Source: Allotamlana fucoidanivorans (GTDB lineage: Bacteria > Bacteroidota > Bacteroidia > Flavobacteriales > Flavobacteriaceae). Taken from it: a DNA stretch of 64,000 nt. The notes beneath the pieces were generated by a model. That model saw nothing but the letters and a program-made list of their open reading frames with translations. It was not told where the DNA came from and ran no database searches. A program made the position numbers and the translations under genes. Numbering within the stretch: the first letter of the stretch is position 1; every line of letters starts with the position of its first letter. Below, piece by piece: positions 1 to 8,668 of the stretch. The stretch lies in NCBI RefSeq assembly GCF_045788535.1, contig NZ_CP074074.1, positions 2,294,001 through 2,358,000 of the forward strand. Reading direction: 5' to 3'.

Positions 1-2
1 AT

Positions 3-581
3 GGTGTTGGTAAAACCACTACTATTGGTAAATTGGCCTATCAATTTAAAAAGAAAGGATTAAAAGTCGTCTTAGGAGCTGCTGATACGTTTAGAGCTGC
101 TGCTATAGATCAACTGCAAGTATGGGCAGATCGTGTAGAAGTACCAATGGTACGTCAAAATATGGGAAGTGATCCTGCTTCTGTGGCTTTTGATGCTGTA
201 AAATCTGGTGTACACCAAGATGCAGATGTAATAATTATTGACACCGCAGGGAGACTCCATAATAAGGTAAACCTTATGAATGAGTTGACAAAAGTAAAAC
301 GCGTTATGCAAAAGGTTGTGAGTGATGCCCCGCATGATGTTCTTTTGGTGTTAGATGGTTCTACAGGGCAAAATGCTTTTGAACAAGCTAAACAATTTAC
401 GGCAGCCACTGAAGTTACGTCATTAGCGGTTACCAAACTTGATGGAACAGCCAAAGGCGGTGTTGTTATCGGTATTTCAGATCAGTTTCAAATTCCTGTA
501 AAGTATATTGGCGTAGGTGAAGGTATTGAAGATTTACAAGTATTTAATAAATATGAATTTGTGGATTCGTTTTTTAAATAA
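3..581 (+). CDS. ftsY: Signal recognition particle receptor FtsY (3' part)
   Basis: This is the C-terminal 192 residues of the SRP receptor GTPase, cut by the left window edge. The frame opens directly into the P-loop GVGKTT. It continues with the DTFRAAA segment, the G3 motif DTAGR and the G4 region TKLDGTAKGG, and ends with the GVGE..DLQVF tail typical of FtsY. FtsY docks ribosome-SRP complexes at the inner membrane for co-translational insertion. The acidic N-terminal domain and the true start lie outside the window. A strong hairpin terminator follows the stop, so this is the last gene of its unit. Confidence 0.95.
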   Translation, partial: GVGKTTTIGKLAYQFKKKGLKVVLGAADTFRAAAIDQLQVWADRVEVPMVRQNMGSDPASVAFDAVKSGVHQDADVIIIDTAGRLHNKVNLMNELTKVKRVMQKVVSDAPHDVLLVLDGSTGQNAFEQAKQFTAATEVTSLAVTKLDGTAKGGVVIGISDQFQIPVKYIGVGEGIEDLQVFNKYEFVDSFFK

Positions 582-603
582 AAATTAAGAATTCAAGATA
601 TTT

Positions 604-635
604 AAAAGAGACATGATGCGTTATGTCTCTTTTTT
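604..635 (+). terminator. Intrinsic terminator after ftsY
   Basis: An 11-bp perfect inverted repeat, AAAAGAGACAT with ATGTCTCTTTT, has an 8-base loop and runs into a T tract. It lies 23 bases after the ftsY stop and ends transcription before rimO. Confidence 0.8.
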
Positions 636-671
636 GTTTTTAGAATGAATTCTATATCCATCATCATTACG

Positions 672-679
672 TATCTTTG
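672..679 (+). promoter_or_regulatory. Candidate -7 promoter element for rimO
   Basis: TATCTTTG matches the Bacteroidota -7 consensus TAnnTTTG, 20 bases before the rimO ATG and downstream of the ftsY terminator. No TTG lies at the expected -33 distance, so support rests on the -7 box and the position. Confidence 0.45.
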
Positions 680-699
680 CAGCCTGATTTATAGAAATT

Positions 700-2004
700 A
701 TGCGTACAAAATCTCTAAAGAAAAATAAGATCAATGTAGTTACACTAGGTTGTAGCAAGAATGTTTATGACAGTGAGGTCTTAATGGGGCAATTAAAGGC
801 CAGTGGTAAAGATGTAGTTCATGAAGAAGAGGGTAATATAGTTGTAATAAACACTTGCGGGTTTATAAACAATGCCAAAGAAGAGAGTGTAAACACCATT
901 TTGGAGTATATGCAAAAAAAAGAAGAAGGGGAGGTAGATAAGGTATTTGTTACGGGCTGTTTAAGCGAGCGCTATAAACCCGATTTGGAGAAGGAAATTC
1001 CTAATGTAGATCAGTATTTTGGTACAACAGAATTACCAGGTTTATTAAAAGCCTTGGGGGCAGACTATAGGCATGAGCTGATAGGAGAGCGTTTAACCAC
1101 CACGCCTAAAAATTATGCTTATTTAAAGATTGCTGAAGGGTGTGACAGACCTTGCTCGTTTTGCGCTATTCCAATTATGAGAGGTAGGCACAAAAGTACT
1201 CCTATAGAAGATTTAGTTATTGAGGCAGAGAAATTGGCAGCAAATGGGGTTAAAGAATTGATTTTAATAGCTCAGGACTTAACCTATTACGGGTTAGATT
1301 TATACAAAAAAAGAAATCTGGCAGAATTACTTGAAGCCTTAGTTAAGGTTGAGGGTATAATGTGGATTCGTTTGCATTATGCTTTTCCAACGGGATTTCC
1401 GATGGATGTACTCGATTTAATGAAAAAAGAACCGAAGATTTGTAATTATTTAGATATTCCGTTACAGCATATTTCTGATGATCTATTAAAAAGTATGCGC
1501 CGTGGTACTACTAAGGAGAAAACAACAAAACTGATTGAAACTTTTAGAGAGAAAGTTCCAGAAATGACTATCAGAACAACGCTTATAGTAGGATATCCCG
1601 GAGAAACTGAAGCGCATTTTGAAGAGTTAAAAGCATGGGTGAAGACCATGCGTTTTGAACGTTTGGGGTGTTTTACGTATAGCCATGAAGAGAATACACA
1701 TGCCTATAATCTTGAGGATGATGTACCTGAGGAAGTTAAAACTGATCGTGCCAATCAAATCATGGAAGTGCAATCTCAAATTTCTTGGGAACTTAATCAG
1801 GAAAAAATTGGTCAAGAGTTTAATGTGGTAATAGACAGGAAAGAAGGAAACTATTTTGTTGGAAGAACAGAGTTTGATTCTCCTGATGTAGATAATGAGG
1901 TGCTTATTGATGCTACAACTACGTATTTAAAAACAGGCGAATTTGCTAAGGTTAAGGTTGTTGAGGCTGAAGATTTTGATTTATACGCTGAGGTGGTTAT
2001 CTAA
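700..2004 (+). CDS. rimO: Ribosomal protein S12 methylthiotransferase RimO
   Basis: RimO is a radical-SAM enzyme that adds a methylthio group to the beta carbon of a conserved aspartate in ribosomal protein S12. The 434-residue product has the full architecture. The N-terminal UPF0004 domain carries cysteines 18, 53 and 87 for the auxiliary Fe-S cluster. The radical-SAM CxxxCxxC motif is at 148-155 (CDRPCSFC), and a TRAM-like domain occupies about the last 65 residues. The GCSKN and NTCGF motifs favour RimO over MiaB. Length is normal for the family. The ATG start sits just downstream of a TAnnTTTG box. Confidence 0.95.
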   Translation: MRTKSLKKNKINVVTLGCSKNVYDSEVLMGQLKASGKDVVHEEEGNIVVINTCGFINNAKEESVNTILEYMQKKEEGEVDKVFVTGCLSERYKPDLEKEIPNVDQYFGTTELPGLLKALGADYRHELIGERLTTTPKNYAYLKIAEGCDRPCSFCAIPIMRGRHKSTPIEDLVIEAEKLAANGVKELILIAQDLTYYGLDLYKKRNLAELLEALVKVEGIMWIRLHYAFPTGFPMDVLDLMKKEPKICNYLDIPLQHISDDLLKSMRRGTTKEKTTKLIETFREKVPEMTIRTTLIVGYPGETEAHFEELKAWVKTMRFERLGCFTYSHEENTHAYNLEDDVPEEVKTDRANQIMEVQSQISWELNQEKIGQEFNVVIDRKEGNYFVGRTEFDSPDVDNEVLIDATTTYLKTGEFAKVKVVEAEDFDLYAEVVI

Positions 2005-2031
2005 TTTTCAGGTTTATTATTTTAAATAATA

Positions 2032-2757
2032 TTGCGTTACTTTTGGATATTTAGCATAGTATGTATGGGATCTAGTCTATTTTCAGAAGTTATTAAATCG
2101 GCGTGTTTTGAAACGTTACAGGTTTTGGATATTCCCAATACTGGAGATAACTATATTGCGATTGATTTATCTGAATCGAATACGGACTTAAATGATATAG
2201 ACCTGACTTCTTCTGAAAACTTCAGTGTTTATATAAATAATTATCTCAAAAATTATAAGGCTCAGGTAGCCTATGGTGGTTATTTAGAAATTCGAAACAT
2301 TTATAAGCGTAGCTCCCATTTTAATGAAAACACAGAAACAGAACGTAATATCCATTTAGGGTTAGATTTATGGTGTGATGCTGGAACTAAAGTGTTGGCA
2401 GTGTTTGCTGGTACAGTACATAGTTTTAATAACAATACCAATTATGGAGATTATGGCCCTACTATTATATTAAAGCATCAAATTGATGAGGATGTGTTCT
2501 ATACGCTTTATGGTCATTTAAGTTTAGAATCGCTGCATGATTTAGAGGTAGGACTAACAATTGAACAAGGACAACGCATAGGTTCTTTAGGAACTTCGAA
2601 TGTTAATGGAGACTATCCGCCACATTTACATTTTCAAGTCATTAAAGATATTGAGAGTTTTTGGGGAGATTATCCTGGAGTTTGTAGTCAAGAAAATCTA
2701 GCTTTTTATAAAACCAATTGTCCAGATCCTAATATTTTACTGGGGTTAAATCAATGA
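2032..2757 (+). CDS. M23 family metallopeptidase
   Basis: This is a 241-residue LytM/M23-type zinc metallopeptidase, expected to cleave peptidoglycan cross-links in the periplasm. Zinc-site residues are visible: HxxxD at 108-112 (HLGLD), a YGH with His162, and HLH at 198-200. They sit in the usual Gly-rich beta-sandwich context (GTVH, YGPTIIL, LGTSN). The N-terminal ~100 residues are not assigned. The frame opens with TTG; an internal ATG at residue 12 (2065) is the other candidate start, so the N-terminus and any signal peptide are uncertain. It follows rimO by 27 bases and may be cotranscribed. It converges on the next gene with one base between stop codons. Confidence 0.88.
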   Translation: MRYFWIFSIVCMGSSLFSEVIKSACFETLQVLDIPNTGDNYIAIDLSESNTDLNDIDLTSSENFSVYINNYLKNYKAQVAYGGYLEIRNIYKRSSHFNENTETERNIHLGLDLWCDAGTKVLAVFAGTVHSFNNNTNYGDYGPTIILKHQIDEDVFYTLYGHLSLESLHDLEVGLTIEQGQRIGSLGTSNVNGDYPPHLHFQVIKDIESFWGDYPGVCSQENLAFYKTNCPDPNILLGLNQ

Positions 2758-2758
2758 T

Positions 2759-3877
2759 TTAAAAAGCTTCCATTACTCCAAAGTAAAGTCCTTGATTTCC
2801 ATCTACACCATAGGCATAGTCTAATCTTAAATTAATTTTTTTCGCAGGAGAAACCATAAATCTTAATCCTGCCCCGGCGCTTGGAAGCCATTGGCGTTCA
2901 AATTCTTCTTCGCCATTATTCTCATTGCCCCAAACACTCCCGGTTCCAGCAAAAAATACGGCACCCCATTTTCTATAAAAGCGCCATCTTAATTCAGACT
3001 GGAGAGTGATTAAATGTTTTCCTCTATATTTTCCTGCTTCATACCCTCTAAGACTACTTCTTGAACCATAGGTTTGATAGCCGTCAAAAGGAACATCTCC
3101 AAAAGCAGAACCTCCCGAAAGTCTCGTTGCTAAAACCTTATCTTTTGCTAATGCGTAATAATAGGTGAAATTATAATCGGTGTCTACATAATTATTATCA
3201 CTTCCCAGCCAACCATTAAAGAGTTTTGGCCTGATACTAAAAACAAATCCTTTGGTTGGATAGTACACATAATCCCTACTATCATAAGAAAAATTTAGCC
3301 CAATACTTGAAATAAAATTATCTTCAATACCATTTTCTTTAAAAAACTCCTCCGTTAATTCGTTTTCTTCTTTGGTGCCTTGGTCAAATTTATAAAGTGT
3401 TTTGGTGCCCCAATAAAGAAAGCCTAAATAGAAGTCACTAATTATTTTTCTACTGTATTCAAGAGTTATAAAGTTACGAATTTCCGAGTATACTAAACGT
3501 AAATCATTACCAAGTTCATTGTATATGAAATCATTATTAACACGATAAGTTCCTAGGGCTACAGAGGCTCTGTTTCTATCTTCGTTCCAAAAAAAACGAC
3601 CTGCAGGAACAGCAACATAGCTTTTATTGGTTGAATAAATAGCGTATAAAGCAGCTAGAGAAGGCGGGGAAATTGTGTCTTTTTTATTAAGACTAAAAAG
3701 GTACATACCTAAGCCGCCAAAGCCAGTTTTCATTGCAGGATTATTAGTAATTAATGGCACTGCTACAAAAGTTTTTGATGCAGCATTAAAAATAGTATCT
3801 TTTTGGGGCTCTTGAGCTTGCATTAAGGTAACATGTAATACAAGAATAAAAGCTGTTAATAATCTGTTTGGTTGCAT
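2759..3877 (-). CDS. Omp85/BamA-type outer-membrane surface antigen, barrel only
   Basis: A 372-residue outer-membrane barrel protein of the bacterial surface antigen (D15/Omp85) family. A signal peptide ends near residue 21 (MQAQ). No POTRA domains precede the barrel. The barrel shows the repeated Tyr/Phe beta-strand pattern, an FSYDSRDYVYYPTKGF segment typical of the family, and an SLRGY loop corresponding to the VRGF/Y motif of loop 6. The last residue is Phe, as expected for BAM recognition. Without POTRA domains it is more likely a patatin/TamA-like accessory barrel or small transporter than BamA itself. The substrate is unknown. Confidence 0.85.
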   Translation of the reverse strand: MQPNRLLTAFILVLHVTLMQAQEPQKDTIFNAASKTFVAVPLITNNPAMKTGFGGLGMYLFSLNKKDTISPPSLAALYAIYSTNKSYVAVPAGRFFWNEDRNRASVALGTYRVNNDFIYNELGNDLRLVYSEIRNFITLEYSRKIISDFYLGFLYWGTKTLYKFDQGTKEENELTEEFFKENGIEDNFISSIGLNFSYDSRDYVYYPTKGFVFSIRPKLFNGWLGSDNNYVDTDYNFTYYYALAKDKVLATRLSGGSAFGDVPFDGYQTYGSRSSLRGYEAGKYRGKHLITLQSELRWRFYRKWGAVFFAGTGSVWGNENNGEEEFERQWLPSAGAGLRFMVSPAKKINLRLDYAYGVDGNQGLYFGVMEAF

Positions 3878-3950
3878 AACGTGAAATAATGGTCAGTTTA
3901 AAAATACAATAAACATTTGAAATTTAAAGATTAAAATGGGACTCAGTGAA

Positions 3951-3993
3951 AGCATAAAAAACCCAATAGATTTTCTATTGGGTTTTTTATGCT
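3951..3993 (-). terminator. Long perfect hairpin terminator after secA
   Basis: A 19-bp perfect inverted repeat (3951-3969 with 3975-3993) has a 5-base loop and internal A/T tracts either side of a CCCAATAG core. It lies 21 bases beyond the secA stop on the minus strand and separates secA from the barrel gene at 2759-3877. Confidence 0.85.
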
Positions 3994-4013
3994 TTTTATA
4001 AAATGAGGCAGAA

Positions 4014-7000
4014 TTAATCTTCAATCAAAACCCATTCTCCTTTGGTGATTAAAGGCTCAGCTTGCTTATATTTTAATGTTTTGCTTTCACCGTTCAATAC
4101 ATTTTTAATGGTAACACGGTCGTTACGTCCAATTTTAGGTTTATCACGTACAATAGTTTCAACAACTTCTGGCTGACGTTGGGTGTTTCCTGCAGCGCGA
4201 TTTTGTGCCGAACGCTCATCCAAATTGGGAATTTCTTCTTTTTGGGTATTCAATTTTTCTTGCTTTCTTGCTCTAGCCTCTTGAATAGTATCTTGTGTTT
4301 CCTGAGGTAATTCACCTTTAAAAAGGAAAGAAATCACATCTTTATTTACCTGATCAATCATACTTTTAAACAATTCAAAGGCTTCAAATTTGTATATAAG
4401 AAGCGGGTCTTTTTGTTCATGCACAGCTAACTGTACTGATTGTTTCAGCTCATCCATTTTGCGTAAATGCGTTTTCCAGGCATCATCAATAATGGCTAAA
4501 GTAATGTTCTTTTCAAAATCGGTAATCAACTGTTTACCGTTAGTTTCATAGGCTTTTTCAAGATCCGTAACTACATTTAAACTTTTTGCCCCATCGGTAA
4601 ATGGTACTACAATACGTTTAAATTTATCACGCTGATTTTCGTAAACATTCTTTATTACAGGGAAAGCAATATCAGCATTACGGGTCATTTTCTCTCTGTA
4701 ATGCTCAAAGGCGGTTTTATAAATTTTTGAGGTGATTTCTTGAGCCGATAATGTTCCGAATTCTTGCTCAGAAATAGGAGAACTCATTGAGAAATACCGA
4801 ATCAATTCAAACTCAAAGTTTTTAAAGTCGTTAGCTCCTTTGTTGGTCTCGGCTATACCTTCAGAAGTATCAAAAATCATATTGGCCAAATCTACACGAA
4901 GACGTTCTCCATGTAAGGCATGATGACGACGTTTGTAAACAACTTCACGTTGAGCATTCATGACATCATCATATTCTAACAAGCGCTTACGAACACCAAA
5001 GTTATTTTCCTCTACTTTTTTCTGTGCACGCTCAATAGATTTTGAAATCATAGAATGCTGAATCACTTCGCCTTCTTTTAATCCCATGCGATCCATCATT
5101 TTGGCAATACGTTCACTACCAAATAAGCGCATCAAGTTATCTTCAAGTGAGACGTAGAATTGCGAACTTCCTGGGTCTCCTTGACGTCCAGCACGACCAC
5201 GTAACTGGCGGTCTACACGTCGAGAATCATGGCGCTCTGTACCAATAATAGCTAAACCACCAGCTTTTTTAACCTCATCAGATAGTTTAATATCTGTACC
5301 ACGACCTGCCATATTGGTTGCAATGGTAACTTGACCTGCATGACCTGCTTGTGCTACAATATCAGCTTCTTTTTTATGTTGTTTTGCGTTTAATACATTG
5401 TGAGGAATCTTGCGGATACTAAGCATTTTTCCAAGTAACTCTGAAATTTCAACCGAAGTTGTACCAATCAGCACTGGGCGACCTGCCTGTGATAATTTGG
5501 TGACTTCATCAATTACTGCATTGTATTTTTCACGTTTTGTTTTATATACTAAATCGTCTCTATCATCACGTGCAATTGGACGGTTGGTAGGAATTTCAAC
5601 CACATCTAATTTATAGATTTCCCAAAACTCACCGGCTTCAGTAACGGCAGTACCTGTCATACCAGAAAGTTTGCGGTACATTCTAAAGTAATTTTGAAGG
5701 GTTACGGTAGCAAAGGTTTGGGTGGCATCTTCAATTTTCACATTTTCTTTAGCCTCAATAGCCTGATGTAAACCATCTGAATAACGACGACCATCCATGA
5801 TACGGCCTGTTTGCTCATCAACAATCATAACTTTGTTGTCCATCACCACATATTGTGTGTCTTTTTCAAACAAAGCATAGGCTTTTAATAGCTGATTTAA
5901 GGTATGAATACGTTCTGATTTTACACCAAAATCTTTAAATAAGTCTTCTTTTAAGGTCGCTTCTTTTTCAGGATCTAGACCTTGTTCTTCAATTTTGGCA
6001 ATTTCAACACCTATTTCGGGTAATACGAAAAAATTAGGGTTATCTTTTCCAGAAATATAGTCAACACCTTTATCCGTTAATTCTACTTGATTGTTCTTTT
6101 CTTCAATAACATAGTACAATTCGGCATCAACCTTTGGCATTTCACGGTTATTATCCTGCATGTAAAAGTTTTCTGTTTTTTGAAGTAGCTGCTTTACACC
6201 TTCCTCAGATAAAAACTTAATTAAAGCTTTGTTTTTAGGCATACCACGATAGACGCGTAGTAATTGAAAACCACCTTCTTTGGTGTCACCTTCCTTAATT
6301 AACTTTTTAGCTTCAGCCAGAACGCCAGTTAAATATTTACGTTGTACCCCAACAATATCGTCAACTTTTGGTTTTAGCTCATTAAATTCATGGTGATCCC
6401 CTTTTGGAATAGGACCAGAAATGATTAATGGTGTACGTGCATCATCAACTAAAACAGAATCTACCTCATCAACAATCGCATAGTGATGCGGACGTTGTAC
6501 CAAGTCTTCGGGTGCGTGAGACATGTTATCACGCAGATAATCAAAACCAAACTCGTTATTGGTTCCGTAAGTAATATCAGCATTATAGGCTTTTCTTCGT
6601 GCTGGTGAGTTGGGCTGATGATGATCTATACAGTCTACACTTAACCCATGGAATTCAAAAATTGGTGCCATCCAAGCGCTATCACGCTTAGCAAGGTAAT
6701 CATTCACCGTTACTAAATGCACGCCTTTACCAGCAAGAGCGTTAAGATAAACAGGAAGTGTGGCTACCAAGGTTTTACCTTCACCCGTTTGCATTTCGGC
6801 AATTTTTCCTTGGTGCATGGCAATACCGCCAATTAATTGAACATCATAATGAATCATGTCCCAGGTAACCGGTTTTCCAGCAGCATCCCAAGAATTGGCC
6901 CAAACGGCTTTATCGCCCTCTAAAGTCACATAGGCTTTATCGCCCGAAATCAATCGGTCAAATTCATTGGCGGTTACGGAAATGGATGTGTTATTTACAA

Positions 7001-7367
7001 AACGCTTTGCTGTTTCTTTCACAACGGCAAAAGCTTCAGGAAGTATTTCATTTAAAACATCTTCGGTGATTTTATAAGCCTCGTCGTTTAGTTTATCAAT
7101 TTCTTGATAAATATCTTCACGTTTGTCAATGTCTTCGGTGGTTTCAGCTTCTTTATTTAAACTAGCTATTTTAGCATCTATCTCTTTATTGGCTTCAGCT
7201 ATTTTAGTTTTAAATTCAGATGTTTTAGCTCTTAGTTCATCGTGACCCAAGGTTTCTAAAGCAGCTTCAAAACTTTTAACTTTATCTACAATAGGCATTA
7301 TGGCTTTTACGTCTTGTTTAGATTTATCGCCAACAAATATTTTTAATACAGAATTTAAAAAACTCAT
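4014..7367 (-). CDS. secA: Preprotein translocase ATPase SecA
   Basis: SecA is the motor ATPase that drives unfolded preproteins through SecYEG. The 1117-residue protein has Walker A at 195-199 (GEGKT), a DEVD box at 300-303, and the second RecA-like motifs TNMAGRGTDIKL and RQLRGRAGRQGDPG. It is much longer than the roughly 900-residue proteobacterial enzyme. A charged insertion lies around residues 60-100, and there is extra sequence in the preprotein-binding region around 330-480. The C-terminus ends in GEWVLIED with no CxC zinc finger. Both features are usual in Bacteroidota SecA. It forms a single-gene unit with its own -7 box and a strong terminator. Confidence 0.97.
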   Translation of the reverse strand: MSFLNSVLKIFVGDKSKQDVKAIMPIVDKVKSFEAALETLGHDELRAKTSEFKTKIAEANKEIDAKIASLNKEAETTEDIDKREDIYQEIDKLNDEAYKITEDVLNEILPEAFAVVKETAKRFVNNTSISVTANEFDRLISGDKAYVTLEGDKAVWANSWDAAGKPVTWDMIHYDVQLIGGIAMHQGKIAEMQTGEGKTLVATLPVYLNALAGKGVHLVTVNDYLAKRDSAWMAPIFEFHGLSVDCIDHHQPNSPARRKAYNADITYGTNNEFGFDYLRDNMSHAPEDLVQRPHHYAIVDEVDSVLVDDARTPLIISGPIPKGDHHEFNELKPKVDDIVGVQRKYLTGVLAEAKKLIKEGDTKEGGFQLLRVYRGMPKNKALIKFLSEEGVKQLLQKTENFYMQDNNREMPKVDAELYYVIEEKNNQVELTDKGVDYISGKDNPNFFVLPEIGVEIAKIEEQGLDPEKEATLKEDLFKDFGVKSERIHTLNQLLKAYALFEKDTQYVVMDNKVMIVDEQTGRIMDGRRYSDGLHQAIEAKENVKIEDATQTFATVTLQNYFRMYRKLSGMTGTAVTEAGEFWEIYKLDVVEIPTNRPIARDDRDDLVYKTKREKYNAVIDEVTKLSQAGRPVLIGTTSVEISELLGKMLSIRKIPHNVLNAKQHKKEADIVAQAGHAGQVTIATNMAGRGTDIKLSDEVKKAGGLAIIGTERHDSRRVDRQLRGRAGRQGDPGSSQFYVSLEDNLMRLFGSERIAKMMDRMGLKEGEVIQHSMISKSIERAQKKVEENNFGVRKRLLEYDDVMNAQREVVYKRRHHALHGERLRVDLANMIFDTSEGIAETNKGANDFKNFEFELIRYFSMSSPISEQEFGTLSAQEITSKIYKTAFEHYREKMTRNADIAFPVIKNVYENQRDKFKRIVVPFTDGAKSLNVVTDLEKAYETNGKQLITDFEKNITLAIIDDAWKTHLRKMDELKQSVQLAVHEQKDPLLIYKFEAFELFKSMIDQVNKDVISFLFKGELPQETQDTIQEARARKQEKLNTQKEEIPNLDERSAQNRAAGNTQRQPEVVETIVRDKPKIGRNDRVTIKNVLNGESKTLKYKQAEPLITKGEWVLIED

Positions 7368-7440
7368 GGTGTAATGTTATATGTTTTTACTAGGTTAATC
7401 TAGTTTTTTTTGATGTCAATTTTGCGCTTTCAAAAGCATT

Positions 7441-7448
7441 CAAAGATA
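7441..7448 (-). promoter_or_regulatory. Candidate -7 promoter element for secA
   Basis: On the minus strand this reads TATCTTTG, a match to TAnnTTTG, 73 bases upstream of the secA ATG and just downstream of the terminator of the preceding gene. No clear -33 TTG is present at the usual distance. Confidence 0.45.
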
Positions 7449-7484
7449 CATCTTGTTGCGCTTTTATGTGTGATTTAAAACAAA

Positions 7485-7511
7485 AAAAAAGCCTCAAATC
7501 GAGACTTTTTT
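7485..7511 (-). terminator. Intrinsic terminator after the DUF2795 gene
   Basis: Read on the minus strand, a GAGAC/GCCTC stem (one G-U pair), extended by A/T pairs around a 5-base loop, is followed by a run of U. It lies 19 bases past the stop of the small gene at 7530-7751 and before the secA promoter region. Confidence 0.7.
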
Positions 7512-7529
7512 GTTATTCTTTATGCTTTT

Positions 7530-7751
7530 TTAATATTCATCTTCATTCCAGAGGTAATCTTCGTCTGTTGGATAATCAGACCAGATTTCTTCAATAGAAT
7601 CATAAGAGTCCCCTTCATCTTCAATAGATTGTAAATTCTCAACAACCTCTAATGGCGCACCAGTTCTAATAGCGTAATCTATTAACTCGTCTTTTGTTGC
7701 CGGCCAAGGTGCATCACTTAAATATGATGCTAATTCTAATGTCCAATACAT
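7530..7751 (-). CDS. DUF2795 family small acidic protein
   Basis: A 73-residue acidic cytoplasmic protein of the DUF2795 family, common in Flavobacteriaceae. The first ~45 residues (WTLELASYLSDAPWPATKDE, then LIDYAIRTGAP..VVENLQ) form the conserved small helical domain. The C-terminus is a run of Asp, Glu, Tyr and Trp. The molecular function is unknown. It is its own transcription unit, with a well-formed TTG-N19-TAnnTTTG promoter upstream and a hairpin terminator downstream. Confidence 0.85.
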   Translation of the reverse strand: MYWTLELASYLSDAPWPATKDELIDYAIRTGAPLEVVENLQSIEDEGDSYDSIEEIWSDYPTDEDYLWNEDEY

Positions 7752-7774
7752 TTCTTACGTGTTTAATTTTTGTG

Positions 7775-7804
7775 CAAAAATAATTTTTTACTTCAAACAA
7801 GCAA
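7775..7804 (-). promoter_or_regulatory. Bacteroidota-type promoter of the DUF2795 gene
   Basis: On the minus strand, TTG at 7804-7802 is followed by a 19-base spacer and TATTTTTG at 7782-7775. This is a full match to the TTG-N19-TAnnTTTG primary-sigma consensus, 24 bases before the ATG. Confidence 0.65.
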
Positions 7805-7983
7805 GAAAAAAATGAAATATTTACTTATTAATTTTAAGAACGTATGTTTTTGTTGACTAAACCGTTGCAAGTTATTTCAATATGGTGTCTTTTAACTTGG
7901 ATTGAAACGTCCTTTTTTGCCTTCATTTATTAATTTGGGAAGGATTTCTCAATACCATTCAGAGCCATGTAGCAAAAATTAAA

Positions 7984-8556
7984 TTATCGCTTTTCAGGCA
8001 TCCATTTAATCTCATCAGCTTGCAAATCAAAAGTCAATTTTCGTGCCAACACAAAAAGGTAGTCAGAAAGACGGTTTAGGTACATTAAGGTATGCGGTTC
8101 TATGGGTTCAATTTCATCAAGTGCAGTAGCTAAACGCTCAGCTCTACGGCAAACACAACGGGCTATATGACAGAATGACACGGTTTGATGACCGCCAGGA
8201 AGTACAAAATGCGTCATAGGAGGCAAAGCCTCGTTCATGGTATCCATTTCCTTTTCTAATCGTTCTATGTTTTCTGGACTTATTTTGGGAATGTTTAAGC
8301 GTTCTTTTCCATTTTTTAATAGGGCTTTTTCAGGATCTGTAGCTAAGATGGCACCAATAGTAAACAGGCGGTCTTGAATATGTGTAATTACATCTTTATA
8401 ATTTTGATTGATGTCTTGGTCTCTAATTAGACCCATGTGTGAATTGAGTTCGTCAATGGTTCCGTAGCTTTCAATGCGTATATGGTGTTTTGGTACACGT
8501 GTGCCACCGAATAGTGCGGTGGTACCTTTGTCTCCTGTTTTGGTGTAGATTTTCAT
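7984..8556 (-). CDS. PduO-type cob(I)alamin adenosyltransferase
   Basis: A 190-residue ATP:cob(I)alamin adenosyltransferase that makes adenosylcobalamin from reduced corrinoid and ATP in the cytoplasm. The N-terminal signature TKTGDKGTT..FGGTR is the ATP-binding loop. ESYGTIDELNSHMG follows, and the C-terminal RRAER and LNRLSDYLFVLAR motifs complete the PduO/MMAB helical bundle. Length is normal. No other cobalamin gene is nearby, so it probably serves corrinoid salvage for B12-dependent enzymes encoded elsewhere. It has its own promoter. The 232-base gap between it and the DUF2795 gene shows only that gene's promoter. Confidence 0.93.
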   Translation of the reverse strand: MKIYTKTGDKGTTALFGGTRVPKHHIRIESYGTIDELNSHMGLIRDQDINQNYKDVITHIQDRLFTIGAILATDPEKALLKNGKERLNIPKISPENIERLEKEMDTMNEALPPMTHFVLPGGHQTVSFCHIARCVCRRAERLATALDEIEPIEPHTLMYLNRLSDYLFVLARKLTFDLQADEIKWMPEKR

Positions 8557-8597
8557 ATAATGTGTCTCGCAATGACGTAAAAAGCGTCAAGTTTTTT

Positions 8598-8628
8598 CAA
8601 AAGTAATAGAAACCAGACGACTTAACAA
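8598..8628 (-). promoter_or_regulatory. Bacteroidota-type promoter of the adenosyltransferase gene
   Basis: On the minus strand, TTG at 8628-8626, a 20-base spacer and TACTTTTG at 8605-8598 match TTG-N19/20-TAnnTTTG. The box lies 42 bases before the ATG. Confidence 0.6.
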
Positions 8629-8668
8629 CTATACGTTTAAACTCAATTGAGAAATGGACTTTAGTATT

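Noticed and set aside
5410..5616. Open frame on the plus strand inside secA
   Set aside because: It is antisense to a well-conserved secA region, has no recognisable domain or promoter, and is explained as a shadow frame.
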